A stretch of DNA of 64,000 nt, taken from positions 186,001-250,000 of the forward strand of contig JAOSJX010000012.1 of NCBI GenBank assembly GCA_027493875.1, given 5' to 3'. The position numbers were made by a program, and so were the translations under genes. The stretch comes from Deltaproteobacteria bacterium. GTDB taxonomy: Bacteria; Lernaellota; Lernaellaia; JACKCT01. The notes beneath the pieces were generated by a model, which ran no database searches, was not told the DNA's origin, and was given only the letters and a program-made list of their open reading frames with translations. Positions 9,240 to 18,733 of this stretch are shown here, in pieces (position 1 is the stretch's first letter; every line of letters begins with the position of its first letter).

Positions 9240-9902
9240 TTGAAAACCATGCGTATTCTTATGATCGCGCTTGCGATGATGCTGTGTGCGGGGATGGTGT
9301 ACGCGCAGGACGACGACACCGCGCCGATGGACGACGATATGGACGACGACGCGACGGACGACGACGTCGACGAGTTCACGGCGACCCTGGAGTTTAACGA
9401 CCCCGAGGCTCTGGAAGCCGACATGGAGTACGAGTTCTCGCTGCGCGTGACCAACACGACGGTGGCGAGCGAGACGCGCCGTTGGATCAACGACGTCGAA
9501 CTCTTCATGCCGACCACGGACTACTCGATCGACGAGGGCTCGCTCACCGGCCCGAACTCCCTTCACCCGGACTACGGTGACTGGGACGCGGCCTACGGCG
9601 AAGGCGACACCTGGAAGGGCATTCGCTGGCTCTTCTCCGGTCTCGTGACCTCCGAATCCTACGGCGATATCCGCGAGGGCGAGTACCTCGACTTCGCGTT
9701 CAATGCGACGACGGACGGCGACGCCACCGACGGCTTTGGATGGTACATCGAAGCGGATAGCGGCGAGTTTGTCGAAGGCACCGCGTTCATCGGCTCCGAG
9801 GGCGAAGACGACGACGCCGACGACGACTTCGGCGACGACGACTCCGCGCCGCTCGCCAGCGGTGACGACGACGACGATAGCGGCGGCGGCTGCGGCTGCT
9901 AA
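9240..9902 (+). CDS. secreted Asp-rich protein with Gly/Cys C-terminal tail
   Basis: A 220-residue protein starting at TTG 9240, eight bases after a strong AGGAGG; the ATG at 9249 is too far from that site. Residues 1-22 form a signal peptide ending VYAQ. An Asp-rich segment (~24-44) follows, then a ~130-residue beta-rich domain (FTATLEFNDPEALEADMEY...) with no family I recognise. The C-terminus is a second Asp-rich run capped by DDDDDSGGGCGC. The same kind of ending occurs on the phosphatase at 35151, so it may be a sorting or anchoring signal. Strong terminator downstream; monocistronic. Confidence 0.85.
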   Translation: MKTMRILMIALAMMLCAGMVYAQDDDTAPMDDDMDDDATDDDVDEFTATLEFNDPEALEADMEYEFSLRVTNTTVASETRRWINDVELFMPTTDYSIDEGSLTGPNSLHPDYGDWDAAYGEGDTWKGIRWLFSGLVTSESYGDIREGEYLDFAFNATTDGDATDGFGWYIEADSGEFVEGTAFIGSEGEDDDADDDFGDDDSAPLASGDDDDDSGGGCGC

Positions 9903-9938
9903 CGCGCCCCCGTCCCCATCCTTCTCTGATCGAAACAA

Positions 9939-9969
9939 AAACCCCGCCGCGCACTGCGCGGCGGGGTTT
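9939..9969 (+). terminator. strong intrinsic terminator, probably bidirectional
   Basis: A perfect 14 bp stem (AAACCCCGCCGCGC / GCGCGGCGGGGTTT) with a three base loop and a pyrimidine tail (TTTCTCTTTC), 37 bases after the stop of the Asp-rich protein gene. The left flank AAACAAAAA allows it to work for the opposite strand too. Confidence 0.9.
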
Positions 9970-10046
9970 CTCTTTCAAAGGCGTTTCAAAACTTGACGAT
10001 GACGTCGCCGGCTTCGGAGGGGTGTCAAAGGAAGAATGACCGATGC

Positions 10047-10064
10047 CCGGCGCTCGCGCGCCGG
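10047..10064 (-). terminator. possible weak terminator of the helicase gene
   Basis: A 7 bp perfect hairpin CCGGCGC-TCGC-GCGCCGG starts 13 bases past the helicase stop codon, but no clear T-run follows on the minus strand. The bidirectional terminator at 9939 may do the work instead. Confidence 0.3.
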
Positions 10065-10076
10065 AGGAAGCGTTCG

Positions 10077-11393
10077 CTAACGTCGGCGTGATCCGCGTTG
10101 ACGTCCGCCGCCGCCCTCCCGCCGTGGTCCGCGCGATGACCGCTCCTGCCGCTTGAACGCGCGGATATCGAAATCCTCGGCTTGATCCTTGCCGAAAAAC
10201 CGCTCATCCGCATGCTCAAACGGAATGGAACGTTTGATGTACGCCTCGATGTCGGGAAGGTGGTAGACGTATTCGTCGCAGGCGAGGGTGTAAGCCGTCC
10301 CGGTTTTACCCGCGCGGGCGGTGCGTCCGATGCGGTGGACGTAGTCCTCGGGGTCCTGGGGCACGTCAAAATTGACGATGTGCGTGACGTCGTCAATGTG
10401 CAGCCCGCGGCTGGCGACGTCGGAGGCGACCAGAAGGCGAACCCGGCCGGCGGTGAATTCTTCCAGAACGCGCAAGCGCTTGTTCTGCGGCAGATCACCG
10501 GTCAGCAGCGCGCATTGGTAACCGTTGCGGCGCAGTTTTTCCGCGAGAAATCCCGCAACGATCTTGGTGTTGGCGAAAATGAGCCCCTTGGGCACGTCTT
10601 CGCGCGCGAGCAATCCCAGGAGCAGGCGAACCTTCATCTCGCGTTCGACGTGAAAGAGCATCTCGTTGATGCCCTCCGCCGTGATGTTTTCCGGCTCGAT
10701 CTCCACCGACGCGGGACGCGCCAGGTATTGGCGCGCGAGCTTCTGGGCCCGTTGATCCAGCGTCGCGGAAAACACGAGCGACTGGCGCTTTTCCTTCGGC
10801 GGCAGGCGCCGGAGGATGGCGGTGAGTTCTTCATAGAATCCGAGGTCGAGCAGGCGGTCCGCCTCGTCGATCACAAGAAAGCGGACGCGGCCCAGGCGAA
10901 GTTGCCCGCGGCGCATGAAATCCAACAGCCGCCCGGGGGTGCCGATCGCGAGGTCGATCCCGGCGTCCAGGGACGCTTCCTGCTTCCGGTAATCCTTGCC
11001 GCCGTAATAAATGCCCGCGCGCAAGCCCGTGTGTTTGCCGAGGAGCTGCGCTTCCTTGTGCGTTTGGATCGCCAGTTCCCGCGTCGGGGACAGGATCAGC
11101 GCCAGCGGGTCGCGCTCGCCGTGGCCGCCCTCGCGCAGAATCCCCGCGAAGATGGCGAGCAGAAACGTCGCCGTTTTTCCAGTGCCCGTTTGCGCCTGAC
11201 CCATGAGGTCGCCGCCTTCCAGCAGAATGGGAAGCGCTTGGCGTTGGATCGGCGTCATTTCGGTAAAGGCGGCGTCCCGGATGCCGTCCATCACGGACGC
11301 GGGAAGATCGAGTTCCTGAAACTCGGAAGTCCACGCGGTTTTCTGGCGGTCCTTGCCCCGGTGGCGATGTCCGTAGTCACGCCGATGCGGCAT
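10077..11393 (-). CDS. DEAD-box ATP-dependent RNA helicase (RhlE/RhlB type)
   Basis: An intact 438-residue helicase with the complete motif set: Q motif near residue 50 (TPIQ), Walker A AQTGTGKT (67-74), PTRELA (103-108), GTPGR (151-155), DEAD (176-179), SAT (209-211) and HRIGRTAR (353-360). The last ~50 residues are basic and Gly/Arg-rich, as in RhlE-type enzymes that use the tail for RNA binding. Expected function: unwinding short RNA duplexes in rRNA maturation, mRNA turnover or cold adaptation. It stands alone between two minus-strand intergenic gaps. Confidence 0.93.
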   Translation of the reverse strand: MPHRRDYGHRHRGKDRQKTAWTSEFQELDLPASVMDGIRDAAFTEMTPIQRQALPILLEGGDLMGQAQTGTGKTATFLLAIFAGILREGGHGERDPLALILSPTRELAIQTHKEAQLLGKHTGLRAGIYYGGKDYRKQEASLDAGIDLAIGTPGRLLDFMRRGQLRLGRVRFLVIDEADRLLDLGFYEELTAILRRLPPKEKRQSLVFSATLDQRAQKLARQYLARPASVEIEPENITAEGINEMLFHVEREMKVRLLLGLLAREDVPKGLIFANTKIVAGFLAEKLRRNGYQCALLTGDLPQNKRLRVLEEFTAGRVRLLVASDVASRGLHIDDVTHIVNFDVPQDPEDYVHRIGRTARAGKTGTAYTLACDEYVYHLPDIEAYIKRSIPFEHADERFFGKDQAEDFDIRAFKRQERSSRGPRREGGGGRQRGSRRR

Positions 11394-11475
11394 GCAACCC
11401 CTCTCGCACAGTCCGCCGCGATGCGGGCGGAAGCGTGGAGAGCATTAACATATTTGCTGGGCGGGGCAAAGCGCG

Positions 11476-12948
11476 TCAGACGAATCGTGCCGCGGCTTCG
11501 GTCAAAACCGCGCGGGCCCGCTCGACCGACGCATCGCGCCGCGCCGGCGGCGGAAGGGAACGGTCGACGGGATCGCTCGCGAGGCCGTCCAGCACGGCGG
11601 GTTCGAAGCCGGTTTTGCGCGCGCCGGTGTTGCCGAGATCGAAACAGCGCCCGGGCTCATGGGCCGCGAAGTGCTCGAACCAGGAGATGGCCCGACGGAA
11701 CGCCGCGTTCGTCAAGACGGTGCCGCCGCCGACCGCCGGAACGCGCACGTCGTAAGGCGAACCGGCGTCCGCCCGATGAAACGCCGCGCGCGCGTGCGTC
11801 TTGCCGCCGCTGAAGGCCAGGTCCATGCCGGCCAGAATGTACGTCCCCGCGCCCATAAAGTGGGCGAGCGCCGTCGCCGCCGTTCCCACGATCCCGCCGG
11901 AAAGGAGGCGGCCCACGCCCAGGTGCCGGTCGAGCGCCTCGGCGACGGGGTCGAGCGTTGGCAGCGCGGCGAAGCGCCGGCCCGTCCACGCGCGGACCAC
12001 ATCCGGATGAACGGACGGCATCCAGACCAGCGGCGGGCGCTCGGGGAGGTCTCGGCATTGCGCGGCGTTTGGCTCGAAGGGATCGACGCTGACGGCCAGA
12101 TCGGGCGTCACGCCCGCCGCGTTAAGCGGCGAGATGGCGGCGTCGGCCGCGATCAGAAAAAAGCTGTCACGCCGCCGCGCAAGGTCGGCCAGCACGCCGT
12201 CGAGCGATGGTCCCGCCCCCGCGACGACGCACGGCGCGCCGTGAAGCCTGCCTTCGAGCAGGGCGACGGGTTCGTCCGCGCAGAGCGTTTCGAGATTGGC
12301 CTCATAGTTGGCGCGGATCGCGCGAATCGTGCGTTGCGATGCGCCGCCGTAGGTCCGCACCATGTCCGCGAGGCGAACCGCCGGCGCGGCGGACGGATCG
12401 GCGACGCGCAGGACCGGCTCGTTCAAAAGAACCACCCCGTGCGGATCGTTAAGAAACGGCGCCAGGCCGCGTAGGCCTTTTTCGTCGCCGAGATCGAACG
12501 AAACGCGCGGGTCATCGAGCGCGGCGCCGAGCACGCCGCGATAAAATCCGGCGGCGAACGCGGCGGGACGGACGACGATCGCGGCGATGCGGCCGGCCGG
12601 GGACAGCCGGTCGAGAATCGCGGGGACGCGATGGCCCAGACCGACGCCGAACAAAATCACCGGGCCGTCGAACTTCTCGGGAACGTCCGGCCAGATCGCG
12701 TCGCGGGCTTCCTTGTCGGGGTCCGCGGGACTGGCCAGCGTGACCGCGCGCCCCGATGCGTCGGCCGCGCGGAACGCGGGCCCGAGCGGCGTGTCGGCCG
12801 GCGAGATCGGCGTCGCGGCGCGCACCGCGCCGGCCACCCGCGGAAAGCGCGCCGCCAATCGTTCGAGATGTCGTTCCGGGCCTTTCGTTCCGGCGTCCAG
12901 GGGCATGCCGCGTTTTGACATTTGCCGGACCCAAGAGTAAATAGGCAC
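11476..12948 (-). CDS. DUF115 / motility-associated factor (Maf) glycosyltransferase-like protein
   Basis: An intact 490-residue protein. The central DUF115 (MptE/Maf) domain is marked by VVAGAGPSLDGVLADL, AADAAISPLNAAGVTPDLAVSVDP and TYILAGMDLAFSGGKTHA, matching the nucleotide-binding core of Maf proteins. Maf enzymes transfer pseudaminic/legionaminic-type sugars to flagellin. Its position, divergent from a PseB-like dehydratase and an epimerase and just before a flagellar gene block, supports that role. I cannot exclude glycosylation of another surface protein. There are several possible starts; ATG 12948 is the most upstream. Confidence 0.82.
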   Translation of the reverse strand: MPIYSWVRQMSKRGMPLDAGTKGPERHLERLAARFPRVAGAVRAATPISPADTPLGPAFRAADASGRAVTLASPADPDKEARDAIWPDVPEKFDGPVILFGVGLGHRVPAILDRLSPAGRIAAIVVRPAAFAAGFYRGVLGAALDDPRVSFDLGDEKGLRGLAPFLNDPHGVVLLNEPVLRVADPSAAPAVRLADMVRTYGGASQRTIRAIRANYEANLETLCADEPVALLEGRLHGAPCVVAGAGPSLDGVLADLARRRDSFFLIAADAAISPLNAAGVTPDLAVSVDPFEPNAAQCRDLPERPPLVWMPSVHPDVVRAWTGRRFAALPTLDPVAEALDRHLGVGRLLSGGIVGTAATALAHFMGAGTYILAGMDLAFSGGKTHARAAFHRADAGSPYDVRVPAVGGGTVLTNAAFRRAISWFEHFAAHEPGRCFDLGNTGARKTGFEPAVLDGLASDPVDRSLPPPARRDASVERARAVLTEAAARFV

Positions 12949-13013
12949 GAAGCTTCACCTCGGAAATAACAGCCGCGCGGAATTCAACGCGAAGGGCGAT
13001 AGAGAATTCGACC

Positions 13014-14144
13014 ATGACGGCCCCACCGGACAGTATTCAAGACTATCGCGACGCCGTCGAAGGCAAAAACATCCTCGTCACCGGCGGGACCGGGACGGTC
13101 GGATACGAACTGCTGAAGACCCTGATCGCCCTCAAGCCGCGGGTCGTTCGCATCTTCAGCCGCGACGAGCAGAAGCAGTTTTATCTGCGCGAGGAGTTCC
13201 GCGACCGGCAGGATTTGCGGTTTCTCGTGGGCGACGTCCGGGATCTGCCGCGCCTTCGCCGCGCGATGGACGAGGTGGAGGTGGTGTTCCACCTCGCGGC
13301 GCTCAAACACGTGGAAAGCTGCGAATACAATCCCTTCGAGGCGATCAAAACCAATATCAACGGAACGCAGAACGTCGTCGACGCCGCGTTGGAGGCGGAC
13401 GTCGAGTCCGTGGTGTTCACCTCCACGGACAAGGCCGTCAACCCCAGCAACGCGATGGGCGCCAGCAAGCTGATGGCCGAGAAGCTTCTCGTCGCCGGGC
13501 AGTTTTCAAAAGGTCCGCGGCGCACGCGTTTTTCGTCCGTGCGTTTCGGGAATGTCCTGGGCAGTTCGGGATCCGTGGTGCCGTCGTTCGTGCACCGCAT
13601 CCGCTCGGGACAGCCGATCGACATCACGCATCCGGGCATGACGCGCTACGTGATCGGGTTCGCCGACTGCATCGAATTGCTCTTGCGCGCGTGCCGGGAC
13701 GCGCGCGGCGGCGAAATTTTCGTCCGCAAAATGCCGGTCGTCCGCATCACCGATCTGGCCGCGGCCCTGATCGCGGAGATGGCCGAAAACTTCGGCGTTC
13801 CGGCCGTCCCGACGCGCGACGTGGGGCCGCGCGCCGGCGAAAAATTGTTCGAGGAGCTCGTCACCGAAGAAGAGTCCACGCGCACGATCGACGTCGGCGA
13901 TTACCTCGTCGTCTTGCCGCAAATCGGGACGCGCGAGCACCGTTTTCCCGACGCGAAACCCATCGCGCCCGGCGCGGTGTCGTCGCGCGACGGCGAAACG
14001 ATTTCCGTGGAGGCGATCCGGGCGCTGCTCAATCGCCACGGCACGCTCCGCGATCCGAATCTTCTCGCGGGCATCCGGGTGGCCGCGCCGCCGTTCGGCG
14101 GCGCGCCGGGCGACGGCTTTATGGAGACGGTCAATGCCGGATGA
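13014..14144 (+). CDS. PseB/CapD-like NAD(P)-dependent sugar-nucleotide 4,6-dehydratase
   Basis: An intact 376-residue Polysacc_synt_2 family SDR. Seen: the Rossmann TGGTGTVG (residues ~23-30), RDEQKQ, HLAALKHV, the catalytic region STDKAVNPSNAMGASK with its lysine, and RFGNVLGSSGSVVP. These match UDP-GlcNAc 4,6-dehydratase (inverting or retaining). Such enzymes begin synthesis of pseudaminic acid, bacillosamine or related deoxy sugars. The C-terminal ~60 residues are extra relative to short PseB. The epimerase gene downstream overlaps it by 11 bases, so the two form an operon. Confidence 0.88.
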   Translation: MTAPPDSIQDYRDAVEGKNILVTGGTGTVGYELLKTLIALKPRVVRIFSRDEQKQFYLREEFRDRQDLRFLVGDVRDLPRLRRAMDEVEVVFHLAALKHVESCEYNPFEAIKTNINGTQNVVDAALEADVESVVFTSTDKAVNPSNAMGASKLMAEKLLVAGQFSKGPRRTRFSSVRFGNVLGSSGSVVPSFVHRIRSGQPIDITHPGMTRYVIGFADCIELLLRACRDARGGEIFVRKMPVVRITDLAAALIAEMAENFGVPAVPTRDVGPRAGEKLFEELVTEEESTRTIDVGDYLVVLPQIGTREHRFPDAKPIAPGAVSSRDGETISVEAIRALLNRHGTLRDPNLLAGIRVAAPPFGGAPGDGFMETVNAG

Positions 14145-15109
14145 TCGCCGCGCGGTCCTCGTGACCGGCGGAGCGGGATTCATCGGCCGTTGGGTGGTCC
14201 GCGGACTTCTCGAACGCGACGGGACCCCCTTGGTGGTGTTGGACGATTTTTCCAACGGCGCGCCCGAAAACGTCGCGGAGTTCGAGGGGCACCCGAACCT
14301 CGCGGCCGTCGTCGAGGGCGATATTCGCGACGAAAAAACTCGTCGCACGCCTTTTCGCCGAACACCGGTTTTCGGCGGTGTTTCACTTGGCCGCGCGGAT
14401 CAACGTCCAGGATTCCATCGACGATCCCACCGGTGTTTTCGAGGCCGACGTGGCCGGAACCTTCCGCCTCCTCGAAGCCGCGCGCGGGGCGGGATCGCGG
14501 TTCGTCTTCGTCAGCACGTGCATGGTCTACGACGCCTGCGCGGACGACGCCGGAATATCGGAAACGCATCCGGTGCGGCCGGCGTCGCCCTATGCCGGCG
14601 CGAAACTCGCCGCCGAGCATCTCGCGCTCGGGCATCACTTCGCCTACGGCCTGCCGGTGACGATTCTCCGGCCTTTCAACACGTACGGGCCGTTTCAGAA
14701 ATCGACGGGCGAGGGCGGCGTCGTGGCGATTTTTTGCGGGCGCGCGCTCGCGGGCGAAACCCTCGACATCTATGGCGACGGAACGCAAACCCGCGATCTG
14801 CTCTACGTCGAAGATTGCGCGCGTTTCATCGTCACTGCCGGTTATCACGACGCGGCCGTCGGGCGCGTGCTCAACGCGGGCCTCGGCCAAGACATCAGCA
14901 TCAACGATCTCGCCGCGGTGATCGGCCGCGACCCGTCGCGCATTCGCCACGTCCCGCACATTCATCCGCAAAGCGAAATCATGAAATTGCGTTGCGACCG
15001 AAGGCTCGCGGAGCGGCTGATCGGATGGACTCCGGGCGTGGCCCTCGAGGACGGCGTCCGCCTCACCGCGGATTGGATCGCCGGCCGGCGGGAAGGCAGC
15101 GCGGCATGA
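14134..15109 (+). CDS. NAD-dependent sugar-nucleotide epimerase/dehydratase (one frameshift)
   Basis: About 324 residues after removing one A from an A6 run near 14335 (the rest of the domain reads on from EKLVARLFAEHRF). An extended SDR: TGGAGFIG at the N-terminus, FVSTCMVYD carrying the catalytic Thr, the YxxxK pair in SPYAGAK, RPFNTYGPF and RDLLYVEDCA. It most resembles UDP-glucose 4-epimerase and GDP/dTDP-sugar epimerases; the substrate is undetermined. Together with the PseB-like gene it probably makes an activated sugar for the neighbouring Maf-type transferase. Its stop overlaps the ATG of the hybrid kinase gene (ATGA). Confidence 0.87.
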
Positions 15110-16928
15110 CCCCGCGGCGGAAAAAAATCCTCGTGTTGGCGGTCGCCGCGGAAGGGATCGCGGCGCCGTCGAGCGACCCGGCGTTTGAATTCATGACCGC
15201 GGAAACAATCGAAGCCGCGGACGCCGCCCTCGGAGACCGCGTGCCCGATGCCGTCCTCGCGCCCCGGAGTTTTCAAAAAAGGTGCGGCCGCGTTGGGAGG
15301 CCGCCCGGCATTATGTTGTGGAGGAGATCCGAGACGCGGGCATCGCGCCCGGCTCGTTTTCCGGTTTCCTGCGTCTCGCCCTGGCGGACCGCAAAGCCGA
15401 CGTCGAACGGGAGTTGGACCGTTTGCGCGGAACGCACCGGCGTATCCTGGATGGGATACGGAGCGGCCTGATTGTGACCGACCGCCACGGCCGCATCGTC
15501 GAGGCCAATCGCCCCGCCGCGAGTCTTCTCTGGACCTCGGTGGACGAACTGATCGGTCATCCCGTTGCGGAGATTTTCGGCGAAAACATCCTTCCCGACG
15601 CCGCGCACGAAAATCCCGAACACGTTCACCGCGCCGAACTGCGGCTCACGCTTCAGGAAAAGGCCCATATCGTCATCGGCTATTCGACGTCGGCGCTCGT
15701 CGAGCCGGACGGCCGCGTTGCCGGGACCATCGTCGTCTTCACGGACGTGACGGAAATCAACCACCTCAAGAACCAGTTGATCCAGTCGGAGAAAATGGCC
15801 GGGATCGGCACGCTCGCCGGCGGCATCGCGCACGAGTTCAACAACCTCATCGGCGGCATGCTCGGCTATGCGCAACTGGCCGAGGCTACGGGGCGCATCG
15901 AGGACTTCCGCAAGTGCAACGACGTGGTCTTCCAGTCGTCCAAACGCGCCAAGACGATCATCGGGAATCTCCTGGCCTTCGCGCGGCGCGTGCCGAACGT
16001 CGTGGAGACGGTCCGGCTGCGCGACGTGGTCGACGAGGTCGTGTCCCTGGTCGCGCGCGATCTTCAGAAGGAAAACATCGGCCTATCGCTGGAGATCGAT
16101 CCGGAATGCGCGCTCGAAACCGACGTCGGCCAATTCCAACAGGTGATACTCAATCTGGTCATCAACGCCAAGCACGCCATGATGGACAAGCAGGGCGGCC
16201 TGCTGACCCTGCGCGGCGGCACGGTCGAGGGCCGCGTGGTGCTGGAAGTCGAGGATACGGGCACGGGCATTCCGCAGGAAATCCTGCCGAAGATCTTCGA
16301 GCCGTTTTTCACCACGAAGGGGTCCATCGGCGCGGGCCGCGTCGCCGGCAGCGGCTTGGGCTTGTCCATCAGCTACGGCATCCTGCGCGAACTCTCCGGC
16401 GACGTCGCCGTGAAGGCGACAAGCCCGGAAGGTTCGACGTTCATCGTGACCCTCCCCGCGGCCGGCCGTCCGGCGCACCGTGTCGCGCCGGCGCGCGGCC
16501 CGGCGACGGACGCGGACGAGGTGCCGGCCGCCGCGCCCCAGCGCCGCATTCTCGTCATCGACGACGAACCGATGATCCGCGAGTTGCTCGGCAACGTCCT
16601 CGCGCGGGAAGGACATGAAGTGGTCGACGCGCCCAACGGCTTCGCCGCCGTGGAACGCGCGCGGAAATTTCTCCCGGACATTGCGATCATCGACGCGCAG
16701 ATGCCGGGCATTTCGGGCGAGGAAACCTACGCGGAGTTGCGGCGTGAGAACCCGAATCTCACGGCGCTGATGATCACCGGGCAGGTCGGCGACGACCTGG
16801 ACGAATTCGCGCGCAAGATGCGGGCGTTCGGGATTTCCGTGATTCATAAACCATTCGACATCGAAGACATCCGGCAGGCCGTTTCGCGTCTCGCGGCACC
16901 GCCGACGCCGGGGGAGGGAGCCGCATGA
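15106..16928 (+). CDS. hybrid sensor kinase: pseudo-receiver, PAS, HisKA, HATPase, REC (one frameshift)
   Basis: About 607 residues after restoring one A in an A-run at ~15280. The first ~100 residues start like a receiver (KKILVLAV) but have no phospho-acceptor Asp and no DD pair, so this is at most a pseudo-receiver. Then come a PAS domain (GIRSGLIVTDRHGRIVEAN), HisKA with the phospho-histidine in GIAHEFNN (codon at 15831), HATPase_c (N box VILNLVINAKHA, G boxes VEDTGTGI and SGLGLS) and a C-terminal receiver (VIDDEPMIRELL, acceptor in IAIIDAQMPG). The GIAHEFNN H-box suggests a self-phosphorelay or output to the REC-only regulator downstream. Overlaps its neighbours by four bases on both sides. 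Confidence 0.87.
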
Positions 16929-17539
16929 AAATCGTCGTGGATGATCAAGCCGTGGAAACGCAGGATTGGTCCGAGGCCAAAACCGTCGCCGACTTCATCG
17001 ACGCGTTGATGGAGCGGGATATCGTCGCCGAAGACGCCATCGTGGGCACGCTGGAAATCGACGGGCGGAAAATCGATCTGGTGGAGGACGACCTGGAAAA
17101 CGTCCCCTTCGACGCGTCGTCGGTAAAAAACGTCGTCGTGACGACGGACGCGGTGGCGGACCTTTTAAGCAGCGCCGTCGCCGACAGCCGGGAAACGTGC
17201 GGCAAGCTCGCCGGCGAGCTGCGCGAGGCCGCCGCGAAATTTCGCGGCAGCAAACTCGCCGACGCCGCGGATTTCTACTCCGGCGTCGCGGGACGCATCA
17301 TGGAGGTGATCGGCTACCTCGCGGAGCTGGACGGCCACCTTCGCTCGGGCCTCGAAGGCTACGACGGGGGCCGGTTCAAGAAAGTTCGGGACCGGTTTCA
17401 AAAGGCGCTCGGCGAAGCTCTCAAAAGCCAAGAAGAGGGCGACTGGGTGCTCCTGGCCGACCTCCTCGAATACGAGTTCGCCGAGGTCTTCGACGACTTC
17501 GCCGATCACTTTGCGGCGGTTTCTGAAAACTTAAACTAA
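16925..17539 (+). CDS. hypothetical acidic protein translationally coupled to the hybrid kinase
   Basis: An intact 204-residue protein starting at an ATG that overlaps the kinase stop (ATGA). The N-terminal ~65 residues are beta/alpha mixed (MKIVVDDQAVETQDW, VGTLEIDGRKIDL); the remainder is predicted helical and acidic (ADLLSSAVADSRE, KLADAADFYSGVAGRIMEVIGYL, FAEVFDDFADHFAAV). No family is recognised. The helical pattern and position between signalling and flagellar genes recall flagellar chaperone or export-accessory proteins, but this is inference only. Confidence 0.75.
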   Translation: MKIVVDDQAVETQDWSEAKTVADFIDALMERDIVAEDAIVGTLEIDGRKIDLVEDDLENVPFDASSVKNVVVTTDAVADLLSSAVADSRETCGKLAGELREAAAKFRGSKLADAADFYSGVAGRIMEVIGYLAELDGHLRSGLEGYDGGRFKKVRDRFQKALGEALKSQEEGDWVLLADLLEYEFAEVFDDFADHFAAVSENLN

Positions 17540-17726
17540 ATCAATAAGTTACCGTGATGTTCCTCGCGTCGCCACGCGGTGTGATCTTGCCGTTCGCGGG
17601 CCTTCAAAAGCCTCCAAAAATCTCAAGATCCCGGCGGGTTCCGCCGATACACAACCAGAGCCCGCGATAGGGAGTTTCGCGGATCTGAGGCATGGATCAG
17701 TCCAAGACGCGGAAGGGATTCTCGCG

Positions 17727-17957
17727 ATGCCGTCGCCCGTAAGCCAAATTCAATCGGTCCTCGCCCGCTACAACCGGATGTTGCGCTCCGAGCGGAACAA
17801 GGAGCCGGAGGGCGGCGTGAGCCGGCGTGCGGATACCGTGAGGATTTCAGCCGAGGGCCGGCGGCAGGGATTCATGGACCGTATCGGCGACGCGGCGGTC
17901 AAAGCCTACCGTCAATCCGCCATCGGCCCGGTCGACGGCGCTTCGTCCAAAGACTGA
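17727..17957 (+). CDS. DVU0524/FlgM-associated-like small protein
   Basis: A 76-residue protein. The pattern (IQSVLARYNRMLRSER, then DTVRISAEGRRQGFMDRIGDAAV) resembles the DVU0524 family of small proteins encoded near flgM and other flagellar genes in Desulfovibrio-type bacteria, in which a 'V.IS.EG/A+' segment precedes a helix. No flgM is present here. The start ATG follows GGAAGGGA nine bases upstream. The identification rests on motif memory, so it is moderate. Confidence 0.5.
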   Translation: MPSPVSQIQSVLARYNRMLRSERNKEPEGGVSRRADTVRISAEGRRQGFMDRIGDAAVKAYRQSAIGPVDGASSKD

Positions 17958-18023
17958 TCGACAAGCCGACGTTGTCGCGCCGTTTTCAAAGTGATTTGAA
18001 ACCGGACGCGGAGGGATGTTTCG

Positions 18024-18708
18024 GTGGAAACAAGGGAAACGGAAAATCCGCGCGCGTTGGTCGTCGACGACGAAGACGTCTTCCGCAACCTGCTGGCGCG
18101 GACGCTGCGCCTCGAGGGGTACGACGTCGATACCGCGCCCGACGGCTGGGAGGCGATGAAGCTGATCGGCGAGCACGCGTACGAGCTGGTGCTCACCGAC
18201 CTCATGATGCCGCGCGCGGGCGGGCTCGACGTGCTCAAGGCGGCGGTGCGCCGCGATCCGCACGTCGCGGTCGTGCTCATCACCGGTTACGCCTCGCTCG
18301 ACTCCGGCGCTCGAAGCGATCAAGGAAGGCGCGTACGATTACATCACCAAGCCTTTCCAACTCGACGAGATCAAGCTCACTGTCGCGAACGCGCGGGAAA
18401 AACGCCGGCTGGTGACGGAGAACATGCGGCTGGAAGCGGAACTCGAAAACGCCCAGCGGCGCATCGACGAGTTGATCTCGTCGCGGGCCGAGATGAAAAA
18501 GAAACTCGGCGGCATCGACGAGGAACTCGACCGCCGGCAGCGCGAAATCTTCGACGGGGTCCGGTCGTGGCGCCGCCGGACGTTGTCGCCGGCGGCGGAC
18601 GCCGACGCGCGTCTGGCGCGGATGCGTGAAGCCACCAGAAAGCTTGAAGAAAACCGCGGCGTGGAGCACGGGGAGTTCGACTTCGGGGCGAAACCCGCGG
18701 CGGAATAA
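18024..18708 (+). CDS. single-domain response regulator with C-terminal coiled coil (one frameshift)
   Basis: About 227 residues after removing one extra G near 18315. A receiver domain occupies residues 1-125 (VVDDEDVF, acceptor Asp in LVLTDLMMPRAGG, Thr/Ser in VLITGYASLDS, Lys in YITKPFQ). Instead of a DNA-binding output there is a ~100-residue charged, coiled-coil-like segment (ENMRLEAELENAQRRIDELISSRAEMKKKLGG). The GTG start at 18024 has a GGAGGG site eight bases upstream. It probably acts by protein-protein contact in the same network as the hybrid kinase and the HD-GYP protein that follows. Confidence 0.82.
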
Positions 18709-18733
18709 ACGGCCCAAGGACGGGACGGAAGCC

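Noticed and set aside
10182-11813. A 543-codon plus-strand open frame opposite the DEAD-box helicase
   Set aside because: Antisense to a gene with every helicase motif; composition typical of a shadow frame.
17640-17660. Small hairpin CGGCGG-GTT-CCGCCG as a terminator after the 204-residue protein
   Set aside because: Only a 6 bp stem, about 90 bases after the stop, without a T-run; such stems arise by chance at this GC content.
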